From Nocardioides daphniae (lineage in GTDB: Bacteria > Actinomycetota > Actinomycetes > Propionibacteriales > Nocardioidaceae): a stretch of DNA of 64,000 nt. The notes below the pieces were generated by a model. That model worked only from the letters and a program-made list of their open reading frames with translations, had not been told where the DNA came from and searched no databases. The position numbers and the translations under genes were made by a program. The stretch's first letter is position 1, and each line of letters opens with the position of its first letter. Location of the stretch: positions 3,224,001 to 3,288,000 of the forward strand of contig NZ_CP038462.1 in the NCBI RefSeq assembly GCF_004777465.1, in the 5' to 3' direction. Positions 1 to 8,795 of the stretch are shown here, one piece after another.

Positions 1-1163
1 GAGAAGACCTCGTGCAGCTGCCCGGCGACGACCTCCTGGGCGAAGTGCAGGGCGTAGGTCCGCGCCAGCAGCGGCAGCAGGCGGCGCTGGTGCATGCCGT
101 AGTCGAGGAGCAGCTGCTCGGTGCCCTCCTCGCCGGCCTCGAACTGGCGGCGACGGTCGGCGTACTTCACCGCGATCGCCATCGCGACCTTGGCGGCGTT
201 GATGCCGGCGCCGCCGACGCTGACCCGGCCCTGGACGAGAGTGCCGAGCATGGTGAAGAAGCGACGGCCCTGCGACTCGATGTCGCTGGTGTAGACGCCC
301 TCGGGGCTGACGGAGGCGAAGCGGTCGAGCAGGTTCTCCCGCGGGACCCGGACGCCGTCGAAGTACAGCCGCCCGTTGTCGACGCCGTTGAGTCCGAGCT
401 TGGTGCCACAGTCCTCGATGCGTACGCCGGGCGCCGGCTCCCCGTCGACCCGGATCGGGGTGACCAGGGCGTGGACGCCGTGGTGCTCACCGGCCACCTC
501 GAGCTGCGCGAAGACGACGGCGAGCTCACCGTGGCGGGCGGCGTTGCCGATGTAGTCCTTGCGGGCCCCGGCGTGCGGGGTGGTGAGCACGAACTCCTGG
601 GTCTCGGGGTCGTAGACCGCGGTGGTCTCGATGTCGGCGACGTTGGAGCCGTGGCCGCTCTCGGTCATCGCGAAGCAGCCGAGCAGGCGGCCGGCAGCGA
701 TGTCGGCCATCCACCGGTCGTGGTGCGACTTCGTGCCGAGCTGCAGGATCGCGCCGCCGAAGAGGCCGAACTGCACGCCCACCTTGGTCAGCACCGACAG
801 GTCGCCGAAGGCCAGCGTCTCGAAGGCGGCGATCGAGGCGCCGATGTCGCCACCACCGCCGTACTCCTTCGGCAGGCCCATGGCGGTGGCACCGGTGCCG
901 GCCATGTCGACGACGACGTCGCGCACCCGGTCGCGGTAGTCGTCCTTGGGCAGGTCGTCGGCCTCCGCCAGCAGCCCGGCGTGCTCGACCAGCCGCTCCC
1001 GGACCTCCTGACGCACCTCGGCGTAGTGACCGTCGAGGAACGCGGTGATCGTGGGGACGTCGAGGGAGAGCTGGCGCGGCTCGACCTGTACGTCGGGCGC
1101 CGGCTCGCGCACGGGGTCGCGGGGGGCGTCGGACGCGATCTGGGCAGGGGTGTCGGCCGTCAT
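1..1163 (-). CDS. Acyl-CoA dehydrogenase/acyl-CoA oxidase family flavoenzyme (3' end beyond window)
   Basis: The flavin enzyme is expected to make the trans-2-enoyl-CoA in the first step of fatty acyl-CoA beta-oxidation in the cytoplasm. Translation from the ATG at 1163 gives 387 residues without a stop before the window edge, so the C-terminal part is missing. MTESGHGSNV (residues 166-175) is the substrate/FAD loop typical of the oxidase-like branch, and YADRRRQF (334-341) is the helix motif shared by acyl-CoA oxidases and long dehydrogenases. An acidic/proline-rich N-terminal extension of about 35 residues precedes the fold. The gene is transcribed leftwards, like the ktr pair upstream of it, from which a 53-bp gap separates it. 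Whether it passes electrons to oxygen (oxidase) or to ETF (dehydrogenase) cannot be decided from the visible part. Confidence 0.85.
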   Translation of the reverse strand, partial: MTADTPAQIASDAPRDPVREPAPDVQVEPRQLSLDVPTITAFLDGHYAEVRQEVRERLVEHAGLLAEADDLPKDDYRDRVRDVVVDMAGTGATAMGLPKEYGGGGDIGASIAAFETLAFGDLSVLTKVGVQFGLFGGAILQLGTKSHHDRWMADIAAGRLLGCFAMTESGHGSNVADIETTAVYDPETQEFVLTTPHAGARKDYIGNAARHGELAVVFAQLEVAGEHHGVHALVTPIRVDGEPAPGVRIEDCGTKLGLNGVDNGRLYFDGVRVPRENLLDRFASVSPEGVYTSDIESQGRRFFTMLGTLVQGRVSVGGAGINAAKVAMAIAVKYADRRRQFEAGEEGTEQLLLDYGMHQRRLLPLLARTYALHFAQEVVAGQLHEVF

Positions 1164-1216
1164 GCCGAGAGGGTACCGGCGGGGTCCTCGGCTCAAACCC
1201 GGCTCGCGCGAGGCAC

Positions 1217-1882
1217 TCAGGCGAGCTCGCTGAAGCGTTCCACCTTCTCCTGGGGGCCCGAGACGATGATGATGTCCCCGGCCTCGACCACGGTCGTCTC
1301 CGTGGCGTGCGTGAAGTCGCGGCCGCCTCGCTTGACCCCCACGATCGTGACGCCGTACCGCGTACGCACCCCGGACTGGGCCAGGGTGACCCCGAGGACG
1401 CACCGCGGTGGGGTGGTCTTGACGATGGCGTATCCGTCGTCGAACTCGATGTAGTCCAGCATCCGCCCGCGCACGAGGTGGGCGACGCGCTTGCCCATGT
1501 CGTGCTCGGGACGCACCACGTGGTGGACGCCGATCTGGGTGAGGATGCGGGCGTGGGCGAGGCTGATCGCCTTGGCCCACACGTTGGGCACGCCCAGGTT
1601 CATCACGACGGACGCGGAGACCAGGCTTGCCTCGAGGTCGTTGCCCACGCCGATGACGGCCCGGTCGAACTCGTGCACGGAGAGCTGACGCATGGCCTCC
1701 TCGTTCGTCGAGTCGGCCTCGACGACGTGGGTGAGGCGCCCGGCAAGCGACTGGACGATCTTCCGGTCGCTGTCGATGCCGAGGACCTCGGTGCCCTCCT
1801 TCACCAGCTCGAGGGCCAGGGACTTCCCGAAGCGGCCCAGCCCGATGACGACGACTCCGTCGGTGCGCGTTGACCTAGCCAA
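1217..1882 (-). CDS. ktrA: Potassium channel regulatory subunit KtrA/TrkA-type (RCK domain)
   Basis: This 221-residue cytoplasmic protein forms the nucleotide-gated ring that opens the KtrB potassium channel. The Rossmann motif GLGRFG (14-19) and the acidic GIDSDR at the end of the second strand indicate an RCK-N domain binding NAD(H)/ATP. The C-terminal third resembles an RCK-C domain, whose ligand in this family may be c-di-AMP; that is inference. The start is a TTG at 1882, which overlaps the end of ktrB by 8 bp, so the two are translationally coupled. Length and domain order match a single-RCK Ktr subunit rather than the duplicated TrkA of enterobacteria. Confidence 0.9.
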   Translation of the reverse strand: MARSTRTDGVVVIGLGRFGKSLALELVKEGTEVLGIDSDRKIVQSLAGRLTHVVEADSTNEEAMRQLSVHEFDRAVIGVGNDLEASLVSASVVMNLGVPNVWAKAISLAHARILTQIGVHHVVRPEHDMGKRVAHLVRGRMLDYIEFDDGYAIVKTTPPRCVLGVTLAQSGVRTRYGVTIVGVKRGGRDFTHATETTVVEAGDIIIVSGPQEKVERFSELA

Positions 1883-3284
1883 TGATCGGCCGCCCTTCTG
1901 GTAGTTCGTAGAGACGTTGCCGCTCGTGCAGCGCGAGCGCCGAGACCAAGGTGATCGGACCCAGTCTGCCGAGGAACATCAGCGCGGTCAGGACGAGGTG
2001 GCCCGACGTCGGCAGGTCGGCCGTGATGCCGGTGGACAGACCGACGGTCGCAAAGGCGCTGACCGCCTCGAACAGCACCTTGTCGGTCGAGAGGTCGGTC
2101 AGCACCAGGAGGACGAGCGTCGCGCTCATCACGGCGGCGATGGAGAGCAGCACCACGGAGAGGGCCTGGCGGGCGACACGGTCGTCGATGCGTCGGTCGA
2201 AGGCCTCGACGCTCCGCTCTCCCCTCACCTCCGCCAGCACCACGTAGAGGAGCACCAGGAACGTGGTGACCTTGATCCCTCCGGCCGTTCCTGCGGAGCC
2301 GCCTCCGATGAACATCAACACGTTGGTGCCCAGGAGCGTGCCCTCGTGCATCTGGCCGTAGTCGAGGGAGTTGAATCCCGCGGTGCGTGGCATCACCGCC
2401 TGGAAGAACCCGGCGAGGAGGCGCCCGGGGGTGTCGAGCGCGCCCAGGGTCGCAGGATTGCGCCACTCGCTGACGGTCACGAAGACGGCACCACCAGCGA
2501 GGAGGACCGCCGTCATGGTGACCGTCATCTTGGTGTGCAGGCTCCACCGGCGCGGTGCGTGCAGCTGCCTGCGGAGCTCCAGGAGGACGGGGAACCCCAA
2601 CCCGCCCGCGATGACCGCGACGGCGATGGGCAGGCAGATCCACGGGTCGCCCACGAAGCCCATCAAGTTGTCGGAGTAGAGCGCGAAGCCAGCGTTGTTG
2701 AAGGCCGAGACGGCGTGGAACACCCCGTGGTAGGCGGCTGTCGCCAGTGACTCGTCGTAGGCGAACCGGAAGCGGATCGTGAGGCACACGGCGGTCACCG
2801 CCTCGAACAGCAGACTCACCTTGACGACCCCCTTCACCACCGCCCGGACGTCGCCCAACCCGACAGCCTTGGTCTCGGCTGCTGCGGTGAGCCGGGTGCG
2901 CAGCCCCATGCGACGCGAGACGAGCAGCCCGAGGAGGGACGCCAGCGTCATGATTCCGAAACCGCCGACCTGGATCAGCGCGAGGATGACGGCCTCGCCG
3001 AACCCCGACCAGTACGTCGGGGTGTCCACGACCGTGAGCCCCGTGACACACACGGCGCTGGTGGCCGTGAACAAGGCGGGGACGAACGCCGCACCACCCT
3101 CACCCGTGCGCGAGACGGGCAGCATCAGCAGCACGGTTCCCACCGCGACGGCGCCGGCGAAGCCCAGCACGACGGCCTGCGCCGGGTGCCGCACCACCCG
3201 GAACGACAAGGGCCTGTGCCCTGACAGTCCGTGCATGTTGAACACGACCACGCGCTTTCGACTCGCCGAGTGCTGACGAGCCAC
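1875..3284 (-). CDS. ktrB: Potassium uptake membrane subunit KtrB/TrkH family
   Basis: A 469-residue integral membrane protein with the fourfold M1-P-M2 architecture of TrkH/KtrB channels; it imports K+ (and perhaps Na+-coupled K+) and is gated by the KtrA ring encoded just downstream. Four pore-loop filters are visible: TSAVCVTGL (75-83), SAFNNAGF (193-200), MPRTAGFNS (298-306) and SAFATVGLS near 415, each with the family glycine. The GTG start at 3284 gives a cytoplasmic basic N-terminus before the first membrane helix. ktrB and ktrA form a two-gene operon with an 8-bp overlap. The 39 bp between this start and the next gene are too short to hold much more than a promoter. Confidence 0.92.
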   Translation of the reverse strand: MARQHSASRKRVVVFNMHGLSGHRPLSFRVVRHPAQAVVLGFAGAVAVGTVLLMLPVSRTGEGGAAFVPALFTATSAVCVTGLTVVDTPTYWSGFGEAVILALIQVGGFGIMTLASLLGLLVSRRMGLRTRLTAAAETKAVGLGDVRAVVKGVVKVSLLFEAVTAVCLTIRFRFAYDESLATAAYHGVFHAVSAFNNAGFALYSDNLMGFVGDPWICLPIAVAVIAGGLGFPVLLELRRQLHAPRRWSLHTKMTVTMTAVLLAGGAVFVTVSEWRNPATLGALDTPGRLLAGFFQAVMPRTAGFNSLDYGQMHEGTLLGTNVLMFIGGGSAGTAGGIKVTTFLVLLYVVLAEVRGERSVEAFDRRIDDRVARQALSVVLLSIAAVMSATLVLLVLTDLSTDKVLFEAVSAFATVGLSTGITADLPTSGHLVLTALMFLGRLGPITLVSALALHERQRLYELPEGRPIIG

Positions 3285-3323
3285 AGTAGAGCCCTCGGCG
3301 CCCGACCCGCGGGAGGACCCGGC

Positions 3324-4637
3324 TCAGGGACGGGTGAAGAAGTTGGGGCTGCGCCAGTAGTACATGGACTCCTTGACGACCGGGCGACCGGTGCGCGGAG
3401 CGTGGATGATCTGGCCGTCGCCGGCGTACAGCGCGACGTGGAAGATCGTGCTCGGGTCGCTCGTGTTGGACCAGAAGACCAGGTCGCCCTTGCGCAGGCT
3501 GCTCGCCTTGATCGGGGTGGTGGCCCGGTACTGGCCGACCGACCAGTGCGGCAGCGACTTGCCGCCGGCGGCCCAGGCCTTCATCGTCAGGCCGGAGCAG
3601 TCCCAGGCGTTCGGACCTGCGGCGCCCCAGACGTAGGGCTCGCCGAGCTGGGCGGCGGCGAAGTTGACGGCTGCGGAGGCGCCCTTCGCGGGGTCGGGGC
3701 GGAGCGGGGGCAGGCGCAGGCTTGGGGTCAGGCTTCGGCTCCGGCTTCGGGTCAGGCTCCGGTGCGGGCTCGGGCTTCGGCTCGTCGCTGGGGTCCGGCT
3801 TCGGCTTCGGCTGGGGCTCGGGCTGGGGGTCGGGCGCCGGCTGCGGGCGGGCGCCGGGTCGGGCTGGCGCTCCTGCTCCTGGCGTCGGGCCCGCTCGGCC
3901 TCCTCGGCCGCCTTCTCCTCCAGCGCCTGCTGGCGGCGGGTGGCGAGCTCGACGCTGATCCCCTCGAGCTCGGCGAGCTCGTTGATCAGCTCGGTCTTGC
4001 GGGCCGCGATCTGCTCGGCCTCGGCGATCGCGGCGGACGCGGCGCCGGCGGCGGCGTCGCGCAGCTCGCGCGACTCCTCCTCGAGCGCGGACGCCTCGTC
4101 CTCGGCGGTCTCGGCCCGGACGGAGGAGAGCTCGGCGACGGTGGCGGAGGCCCGGAAGCGGTCGTAGCGACCCTCGAGGGCGTCGACCGCGTTGTCCATG
4201 GTGACGCGCTGCTCGATGAAGGACTGGACGCCGTCGGATTCCAGCACGGCGGCGACGCCGGCGATCTCGGGCGAGGACTGGTACGAGCGGACCAGCGCGT
4301 CGCCGTACTCGCGCTGCTGACGTCGTACGTCTCCCGCGGCGTCGTCGGCGGCGCGGCGGGCCTCCTTGGCCGCGGCCTTCGCCTCCTCCAGCTGCCACAG
4401 GGCGCCGTTGTAGGCCTCGGCGGCCTGGGCGGCGGCGACGGCGGAGCTCTCGAGGCGCGCGTTGGCGAGCGCCAGGTCGGCCTTCACGACGGCGACGTCG
4501 CGGGCCTTGGCGCGGGCGGCCGACTCAGCTGCCTCGACCTCGTTCTGCGACGGGGTGTCGTCGGCGTGGGCGACGGCGGTGAGTCCGGAGACCAGCGCGA
4601 GGGTGAGACCGGCTGCGAGCGTGTGGCGCAGGCGCAC
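3324..4637 (-). CDS. Secreted coiled-coil NlpC/P60 peptidoglycan hydrolase (RipA-like)
   Basis: A wall hydrolase predicted to cut the D-Glu-mesoDAP bond of stem peptides outside the cell. I use the GTG at 4637 because GGAAGGGGA lies 6 bases upstream and the signal peptide (MRLRHTLAAGL..., cleavage after AVAHA) then starts at once; a GTG at 4661 is also open. Order: signal peptide, long Ala/Glu-rich coiled coil (to about residue 260), proline-rich linker, then the C-terminal NlpC/P60 domain with catalytic Cys in AWDCSGL and His in FHVALYAG and IIHAP. The layout is that of RipA/CwlO-type separation enzymes. The linker reads as Ser/Arg/Pro in this frame but as a normal Pro/Lys/Glu/Asp linker in a shifted frame, suggesting two compensating frame errors (see findings). 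Confidence 0.88.
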   Translation of the reverse strand: MRLRHTLAAGLTLALVSGLTAVAHADDTPSQNEVEAAESAARAKARDVAVVKADLALANARLESSAVAAAQAAEAYNGALWQLEEAKAAAKEARRAADDAAGDVRRQQREYGDALVRSYQSSPEIAGVAAVLESDGVQSFIEQRVTMDNAVDALEGRYDRFRASATVAELSSVRAETAEDEASALEEESRELRDAAAGAASAAIAEAEQIAARKTELINELAELEGISVELATRRQQALEEKAAEEAERARRQEQERQPDPAPARSRRPTPSPSPSRSRSRTPATSRSPSPHRSLTRSRSRSLTPSLRLPPLRPDPAKGASAAVNFAAAQLGEPYVWGAAGPNAWDCSGLTMKAWAAGGKSLPHWSVGQYRATTPIKASSLRKGDLVFWSNTSDPSTIFHVALYAGDGQIIHAPRTGRPVVKESMYYWRSPNFFTRP

Positions 4638-4855
4638 TGGGTTCCCCTTCCGGGAGGTCACGGATCGGCGGCTGGCCCGGCGACGGGGGCGGCGGAGGGT
4701 CGCTCCGCCGCACGCACCGTCAGCCGGTCACAGCAGCACCTCGGGCGGCTTCCCCACCGTCCGAGGCACAGCCGCAACGCTAGTGCTCATTCGTCACATT
4801 GGAAACACTTTCCCCAGAAAAAGTGGAAAAGATCGGCGTGTCGGCTTGACTACTT

Positions 4856-4865
4856 ACAACGTTGT
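4856..4865. promoter_or_regulatory. Operator-like palindrome ACAACGTTGT
   Basis: TACAACGTTGTCA contains a perfect 10-bp palindrome around the AACGTT core typical of LacI/GalR-family operators. It lies in the AT-rich part of the gap, about 220 bp upstream of the NlpC/P60 start. No LacI-family gene is in this window, so the binding protein and even the function are inference. Confidence 0.25.
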
Positions 4866-4910
4866 CATTTCGAACTACACCGCTGTCATTCGTCTCCCCG
4901 GCGCAGCAAC

Positions 4911-4949
4911 GCAGAACGCCCCGACCCGCGAAGGGTCGGGGCGTTCTGC
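4911..4949 (-). terminator. Terminator hairpin after the PAP2 gene
   Basis: A perfect 17-bp inverted repeat (arms 4911-4927 and 4933-4949, loop GCGAA) lies 20 bp past the stop of the leftward PAP2 gene. There is no long U-tract, which is usual in high-GC actinobacteria. Confidence 0.85.
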
Positions 4950-4968
4950 GGCATCGGGCCAGCCAAGG

Positions 4969-6054
4969 TCAGGTCTTGCTGGCCGGCACCGGCTCGGGCT
5001 CTGACGGCTCCACGTCGGAGACCTCGTCAAGCGCCTCGCGCAGCGCCTTCTTGGAGAACTTCTGGCCCGCGGCCCAGCCGCCGACGGCGAAAGAGACCAG
5101 GGCGATGGCGATGCCGGCGATGTCGTCGGCGACGTAGTGCCAGCCGAAGTAGAGGGTGGCGATGATCGTGACTCCGAAGTTGCTCCACGCCAACGCCTTC
5201 ACGACGCGGTTACGCAGCGTGTACTGGATCATCAGGGCCCACAGCAGCGTCACGCCGGTGTGCAGGCTGGCGAAGGCGGCCACCGACTGCACCTTCCGCG
5301 GGTCACCGTCGTGCAGCACGGTCTTGCGCCCGTAGAAGAGCGAGTCCATCAGGTCGCTGGTGCCCGTGTTGGGCAGGTCGGTGAAGAGCCAGTGGTAGCG
5401 GAAGCCGGGGCCGAGGCTCGGCAGGCAGTAGTACATCGCCGTGCCGAGGGTCCAGATCAGCACCTGCGAGGTGACGAACCAGTAGCCGAAGCGCAGGTTG
5501 CGCGACCACACGACGTACACCGCGACCATGATCGCGACCAGCGGCAGGAAGCCGACGTAGATGGTCGAGAGGAAGTGGGCGCTGAAGCCGGTGCCGAGCA
5601 GGTTGTGCAGCACGGTGGCCGGCTCGTTGCCGAAGAACATCGCCCGGTCGAGCACGTGCAGCTCACGGTCGTACTTCGTCTCGCCCATCACGAAGGGCAG
5701 GTACGACTTGATGTTGCGGTAGCTGACGTAGGTCACGTAGAAGCACGCGATGCCCAGCACGACCAGGATCCACCGGGCCTTGGTCCAGTGCAGGCGCCAC
5801 CGGTTCTTCACCGCCGCCCAGCCGGTCGACGGGCGACCCCGACCGACCCAGAAGTACTGCGGGAGCATGTCCGCCAGCAGCGCCGCCAGCACCAGGAGCG
5901 GAAGCCGCAACCAGCTCGGACCGAGGAAGCCCTCGGGGTCGACGAACTTGCGGTCCAGCGCCACGGACATGACGAGGGCGATGATGCCCATGAGGGCGGT
6001 CGTCCCGATCAGGACGACGTAGGCACGGCGATACACGCGCGCCATCGTATCCAT
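4969..6054 (-). CDS. PAP2-superfamily membrane phosphatase/transferase
   Basis: A polytopic membrane protein of about 361 residues from the PAP2 superfamily, in the branch that includes bacterial inositol-phosphoceramide-synthase-like proteins. It probably acts on a lipid phosphate or transfers a polar head group at the membrane. Visible family signs are PSLGPGFRYHW, the ASLHTG motif holding the first catalytic histidine, and GWHYVADDIAG, where the His and Asp complete the site. The C-terminus is a charged, acidic/proline-rich tail. I prefer the ATG at 6054 because the next residues start the conserved protein; an in-frame GTG at 6114 would add 20 poorly coding-like residues. A strong terminator follows. 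The substrate is unknown. Confidence 0.8.
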   Translation of the reverse strand: MDTMARVYRRAYVVLIGTTALMGIIALVMSVALDRKFVDPEGFLGPSWLRLPLLVLAALLADMLPQYFWVGRGRPSTGWAAVKNRWRLHWTKARWILVVLGIACFYVTYVSYRNIKSYLPFVMGETKYDRELHVLDRAMFFGNEPATVLHNLLGTGFSAHFLSTIYVGFLPLVAIMVAVYVVWSRNLRFGYWFVTSQVLIWTLGTAMYYCLPSLGPGFRYHWLFTDLPNTGTSDLMDSLFYGRKTVLHDGDPRKVQSVAAFASLHTGVTLLWALMIQYTLRNRVVKALAWSNFGVTIIATLYFGWHYVADDIAGIAIALVSFAVGGWAAGQKFSKKALREALDEVSDVEPSEPEPVPASKT

Positions 6055-6121
6055 CGGATGGTCAGTCGCCCCGGTCACTGCCGGGCGGCGGCAGGCACCA
6101 GCGACGCGGGTCACGTCGAGG

Positions 6122-7144
6122 TCAGGTCGGTGGCGCGGTGGCCATCCGGGTCGCGTCCACCGACAGTCGTACGCTCGCGCCCACCGCCAGCGGTCGGCCG
6201 AGCGGCGCCACGGCGTCGACGGTCCCGACCTCGTCGACCTCCACCCGCAGCCGCAGCTGCTCTGGCGTGGAGGTCACCGCCAGCACCCGGCCGGCCAGCA
6301 CGCCTGCGTCGTCGACGTGCAGCGCCGAGCGGCGCAGCGCGACCCAGCGGGCCTGCTCCACACCGGCGGCGCGGCAGAGCACCTCGGCCGGCTCACCGGC
6401 GCGCACGCCCGCGTAGCCGAGGAAGGTGGCGGTCTGCGGCGTCGCCGGGTGGGCCCACAGGTCGGCGATCGGCCCGTGCTGGACGACCCGGCCGTCGAAC
6501 ATCACCGCCATCGAGTCGGCGACCGCGAAGGCCTCGTCGTGGTCGTGGGTGACCATCACCGCGGTGGTGCCGGCAGCCCGCAGGATCTCGCGCAGGTCGC
6601 CAGCCAGGCTCTCGCGCAGGGTCGCGTCGAGCGCCGACAGCGGCTCGTCGAGCAGCAGCAGCCGGGGCTCGACGGCCAGCGCCCGGGCGAGCGCGACCCG
6701 CTGGCGCTCGCCGCCCGACAACGTGGCCGGCGACCGGTCGCCGTAGCCGGCCAGGCCGACCAGGGCGAGCAGCTCCTCCACCCGGGCCCTCGCCTCGGCG
6801 CGCGGCGTCCGGCGCAGCTTGAGCGGGTAGCCGACGTTGCCCGCCACCGACAGGTGGCCGAAGAGCTGGCCGTCCTGGAACATCAGCGCGAAGCCCCGGC
6901 GGTGGGTCGGGGTGCCCGCCAGGTCGACCCCGTCGAAGAGGACCCGGCCGCCACTGAGCGGCTCGAGCCCGGCCAGCGCCCGCAGCAGGGTCGACTTGCC
7001 GCAGCCCGACGGACCGAGCACGGCCAGCACCTCGCCGGGAGCCACGGCGAGCGACACGTCTCGCACGGCGGGGACGCCGGCGTACGTGACGTCGACGTGC
7101 TCGAGCCGCAGCGCCTCAGTCGTGCTCGTCGTCGTGCCTGTCAT
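6122..7144 (-). CDS. thiQ: Thiamine ABC transporter ATP-binding protein
   Basis: This 340-residue ATPase powers the thiamine importer on the cytoplasmic face. It shows Walker A GPSGCGKST (44-52), the Q-loop FQDGQLFG, signature LSGGERQR, Walker B LLLLDEPLSALD and the switch histidine in MVTHDHDE. An approximately 100-residue C-terminal extension resembles the TOBE-like regulatory domain of Fe3+/putrescine/thiamine-type importers, so the protein is longer than proteobacterial ThiQ (about 230 residues). The ATG at 7144 lies 13 bp after the permease stop. It is the last gene of the riboswitch-controlled thiB-thiP-thiQ operon; assignment to thiamine rests mainly on that context. Confidence 0.88.
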   Translation of the reverse strand: MTGTTTSTTEALRLEHVDVTYAGVPAVRDVSLAVAPGEVLAVLGPSGCGKSTLLRALAGLEPLSGGRVLFDGVDLAGTPTHRRGFALMFQDGQLFGHLSVAGNVGYPLKLRRTPRAEARARVEELLALVGLAGYGDRSPATLSGGERQRVALARALAVEPRLLLLDEPLSALDATLRESLAGDLREILRAAGTTAVMVTHDHDEAFAVADSMAVMFDGRVVQHGPIADLWAHPATPQTATFLGYAGVRAGEPAEVLCRAAGVEQARWVALRRSALHVDDAGVLAGRVLAVTSTPEQLRLRVEVDEVGTVDAVAPLGRPLAVGASVRLSVDATRMATAPPT

Positions 7145-7157
7145 GGGTTCCTCTCGC

Positions 7158-8795
7158 TCACACGGACCCCAGGCTCGGGACCCGCAGCTGCTCGACGGCC
7201 AGCATGACCAGCGAGGTGGTCGCCGCGAGCACCACCGAGGCCGCCAGGGCCATGCCGTAGTTCATCTCACCGGGGTGGCCCAGCAGACGGAAGATCACGA
7301 TCGGCAGCGTCGGCGCCTCGTCGCGCGCCAGGAAGCTGGTCGCGCCGAACTCCCCCAGTGACGCCGCGAAGGCGAAGCCGCTGGCCGCCAGCAGCGGCTT
7401 CCAGACCACCGGCACCTCGACGGTCAACCAGGTGCGCCAGGCACCGGCGCCCAGCGAGGCCGCCGCCTGGCGCTGCCGGTCGTCGATGCCGCCGAGCACC
7501 GGGACCAGGGTCCGGACCACCAGCGGCAGCGCGACCAGCGCCTGGGCGATCGGCACCAGCAGCGGGGAGTCGCGCAGGTCGAGCGGGCCGGAGTCGAGGG
7601 TGACCAGGAGGCCGAACCCCAAGGTCACCGCGGAGACGCCGAGCGGGAGCATGAAGACGGCGTCGAGCCCGCTGCGTACGCGCCTCTCGGCGGCCGAGTG
7701 CGAGCGCCGGGTCACCACGACGGCGAGCAGCAGCCCCAGGCTCAGCGCCATCCAGGTCGCGTCGACCGCGGTGCGCAGCGACGAGGCCAACGCCTCGGTC
7801 ACCGGCACGAGCAGCGCCCGGTCGCTGCCCCGGCCGGTCAGGGCGCGGTAGTTGTCGAGGCTCCACGCGCCGTCGACCCGCAGCGAGCCCTGCACCAGCG
7901 TGACGATCGGCAGGGCAACGAAGGCCAGCGTCAGCGCGGTCACCGCGAGGGCGGGCGCATCCGTCAGCCGCACCCGGCGCGGGGCGGACGTACGCCGTGC
8001 CACCGGCGCCGCGGGGGCGCGGAAGCGGGCGGTGAGCACCAGCAGGGCGATGACCACGACCAGCTGCAGCACCGAGAGGGCGGCGGCTGCGCGGAGGTCG
8101 AAGAGGGAGGTGGTGAGCAGGTAAATCTCGGTCTCCACCGTCGCCCAGCGCACCCCGCCCAGGGTCAGCACGACGCCGAAGGAGGTCGCGCAGAAGAGGA
8201 AGACGACCGAGGCCGCGCTCACCACCGAGCCGCGCAGCGCCGGCCAGGTGACCGTGGTCAGCACCTGGAAGGGGCTCGCGCCCAGCGCCGCGGCCGCCTC
8301 GCCGGGGCGCGGGTCGAGCGACTCCCAGGCCGCGCCGACGGTCCGGATCACCACCGCGGCGTTGAAGAAGGCCAGGCCCAGCACGACCGCGACCGGCCCC
8401 TGCTCCCAGCCGAGGAAACCGAGCGGGCCGCCCTCGCCGAGCACGTCACGGAAGGCGACGCCGACCACGATCGTCGGCAGCACGAAGGGCACCAGCAGCA
8501 CCGCCCGCACCACCCGGCGCGCGGGCAGGTCGAGGCGGGAGAGGACGTAGGCCGACGGCAGCCCCAGCAGCAGCGACAGGACGGTGCCGGCGGTGGCCGA
8601 GGCCAGGGTGAAGCCGAGCACGCGGGCGACCCGCGGGCGGCCCAGCACCTCCAGCACGCCGACCGGGTCGAAGGAGCCGTCGACGACGAATCCGCGCCCG
8701 ACCATGCCGGCGACGGGCAGCAGGAAGAAGAGGGTGAGCACGACCAGGGGCCCGGCCGCCAACGCGGTCAGGCCCACCAGTCGGCGCAGCACCAT
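7158..8795 (-). CDS. thiP: Thiamine ABC transporter permease (fused two-half ThiP type)
   Basis: A 545-residue integral membrane permease made of two tandem binding-protein-dependent transport domains, as in ThiP and FbpB, each with about six helices and an EAA-type loop (EAAAALGAS in the first half, QAAASLGAG in the second). The ATG at 8795 is the natural start: it gives the membrane-anchor start MVLRRLVGLTALAAG and overlaps the thiB stop as TGATG, a tight coupling. An upstream in-frame codon at 8855 would add residues read from the thiB gene. Together with ThiB and ThiQ it should carry thiamine or its phosphates inward. Confidence 0.88.
   Translation of the reverse strand: MVLRRLVGLTALAAGPLVVLTLFFLLPVAGMVGRGFVVDGSFDPVGVLEVLGRPRVARVLGFTLASATAGTVLSLLLGLPSAYVLSRLDLPARRVVRAVLLVPFVLPTIVVGVAFRDVLGEGGPLGFLGWEQGPVAVVLGLAFFNAAVVIRTVGAAWESLDPRPGEAAAALGASPFQVLTTVTWPALRGSVVSAASVVFLFCATSFGVVLTLGGVRWATVETEIYLLTTSLFDLRAAAALSVLQLVVVIALLVLTARFRAPAAPVARRTSAPRRVRLTDAPALAVTALTLAFVALPIVTLVQGSLRVDGAWSLDNYRALTGRGSDRALLVPVTEALASSLRTAVDATWMALSLGLLLAVVVTRRSHSAAERRVRSGLDAVFMLPLGVSAVTLGFGLLVTLDSGPLDLRDSPLLVPIAQALVALPLVVRTLVPVLGGIDDRQRQAAASLGAGAWRTWLTVEVPVVWKPLLAASGFAFAASLGEFGATSFLARDEAPTLPIVIFRLLGHPGEMNYGMALAASVVLAATTSLVMLAVEQLRVPSLGSV

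Larger units (their letters stand above)
4638..4968. other. Intergenic region upstream of the NlpC/P60 gene
   Basis: 331 bp without a gene between two leftward genes. It holds the leader of the NlpC/P60 gene, with a 7-bp hairpin at 4691-4709 (GGCGGAG/CTCCGCC, 5-base loop). A distinctly AT-richer core at about 4790-4880 probably carries the promoter. A perfect ACAACGTTGT palindrome sits at 4856-4865, and the terminator of the PAP2 gene at 4911-4949. I could not fit a c-di-AMP (ydaO) riboswitch to it. Confidence 0.6.

Noticed and set aside
4638..4860. c-di-AMP (ydaO) riboswitch upstream of the NlpC/P60 gene
   Set aside because: Such switches often precede wall hydrolases in actinobacteria and GGGGAACCCA occurs, but that block is the ribosome site at the start codon and the other conserved blocks are absent.
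3231..5165. A 644-codon plus-strand frame across the NlpC/P60 gene and its upstream region
   Set aside because: Runs antisense through a convincing gene and across a terminator; no protein-like segments.
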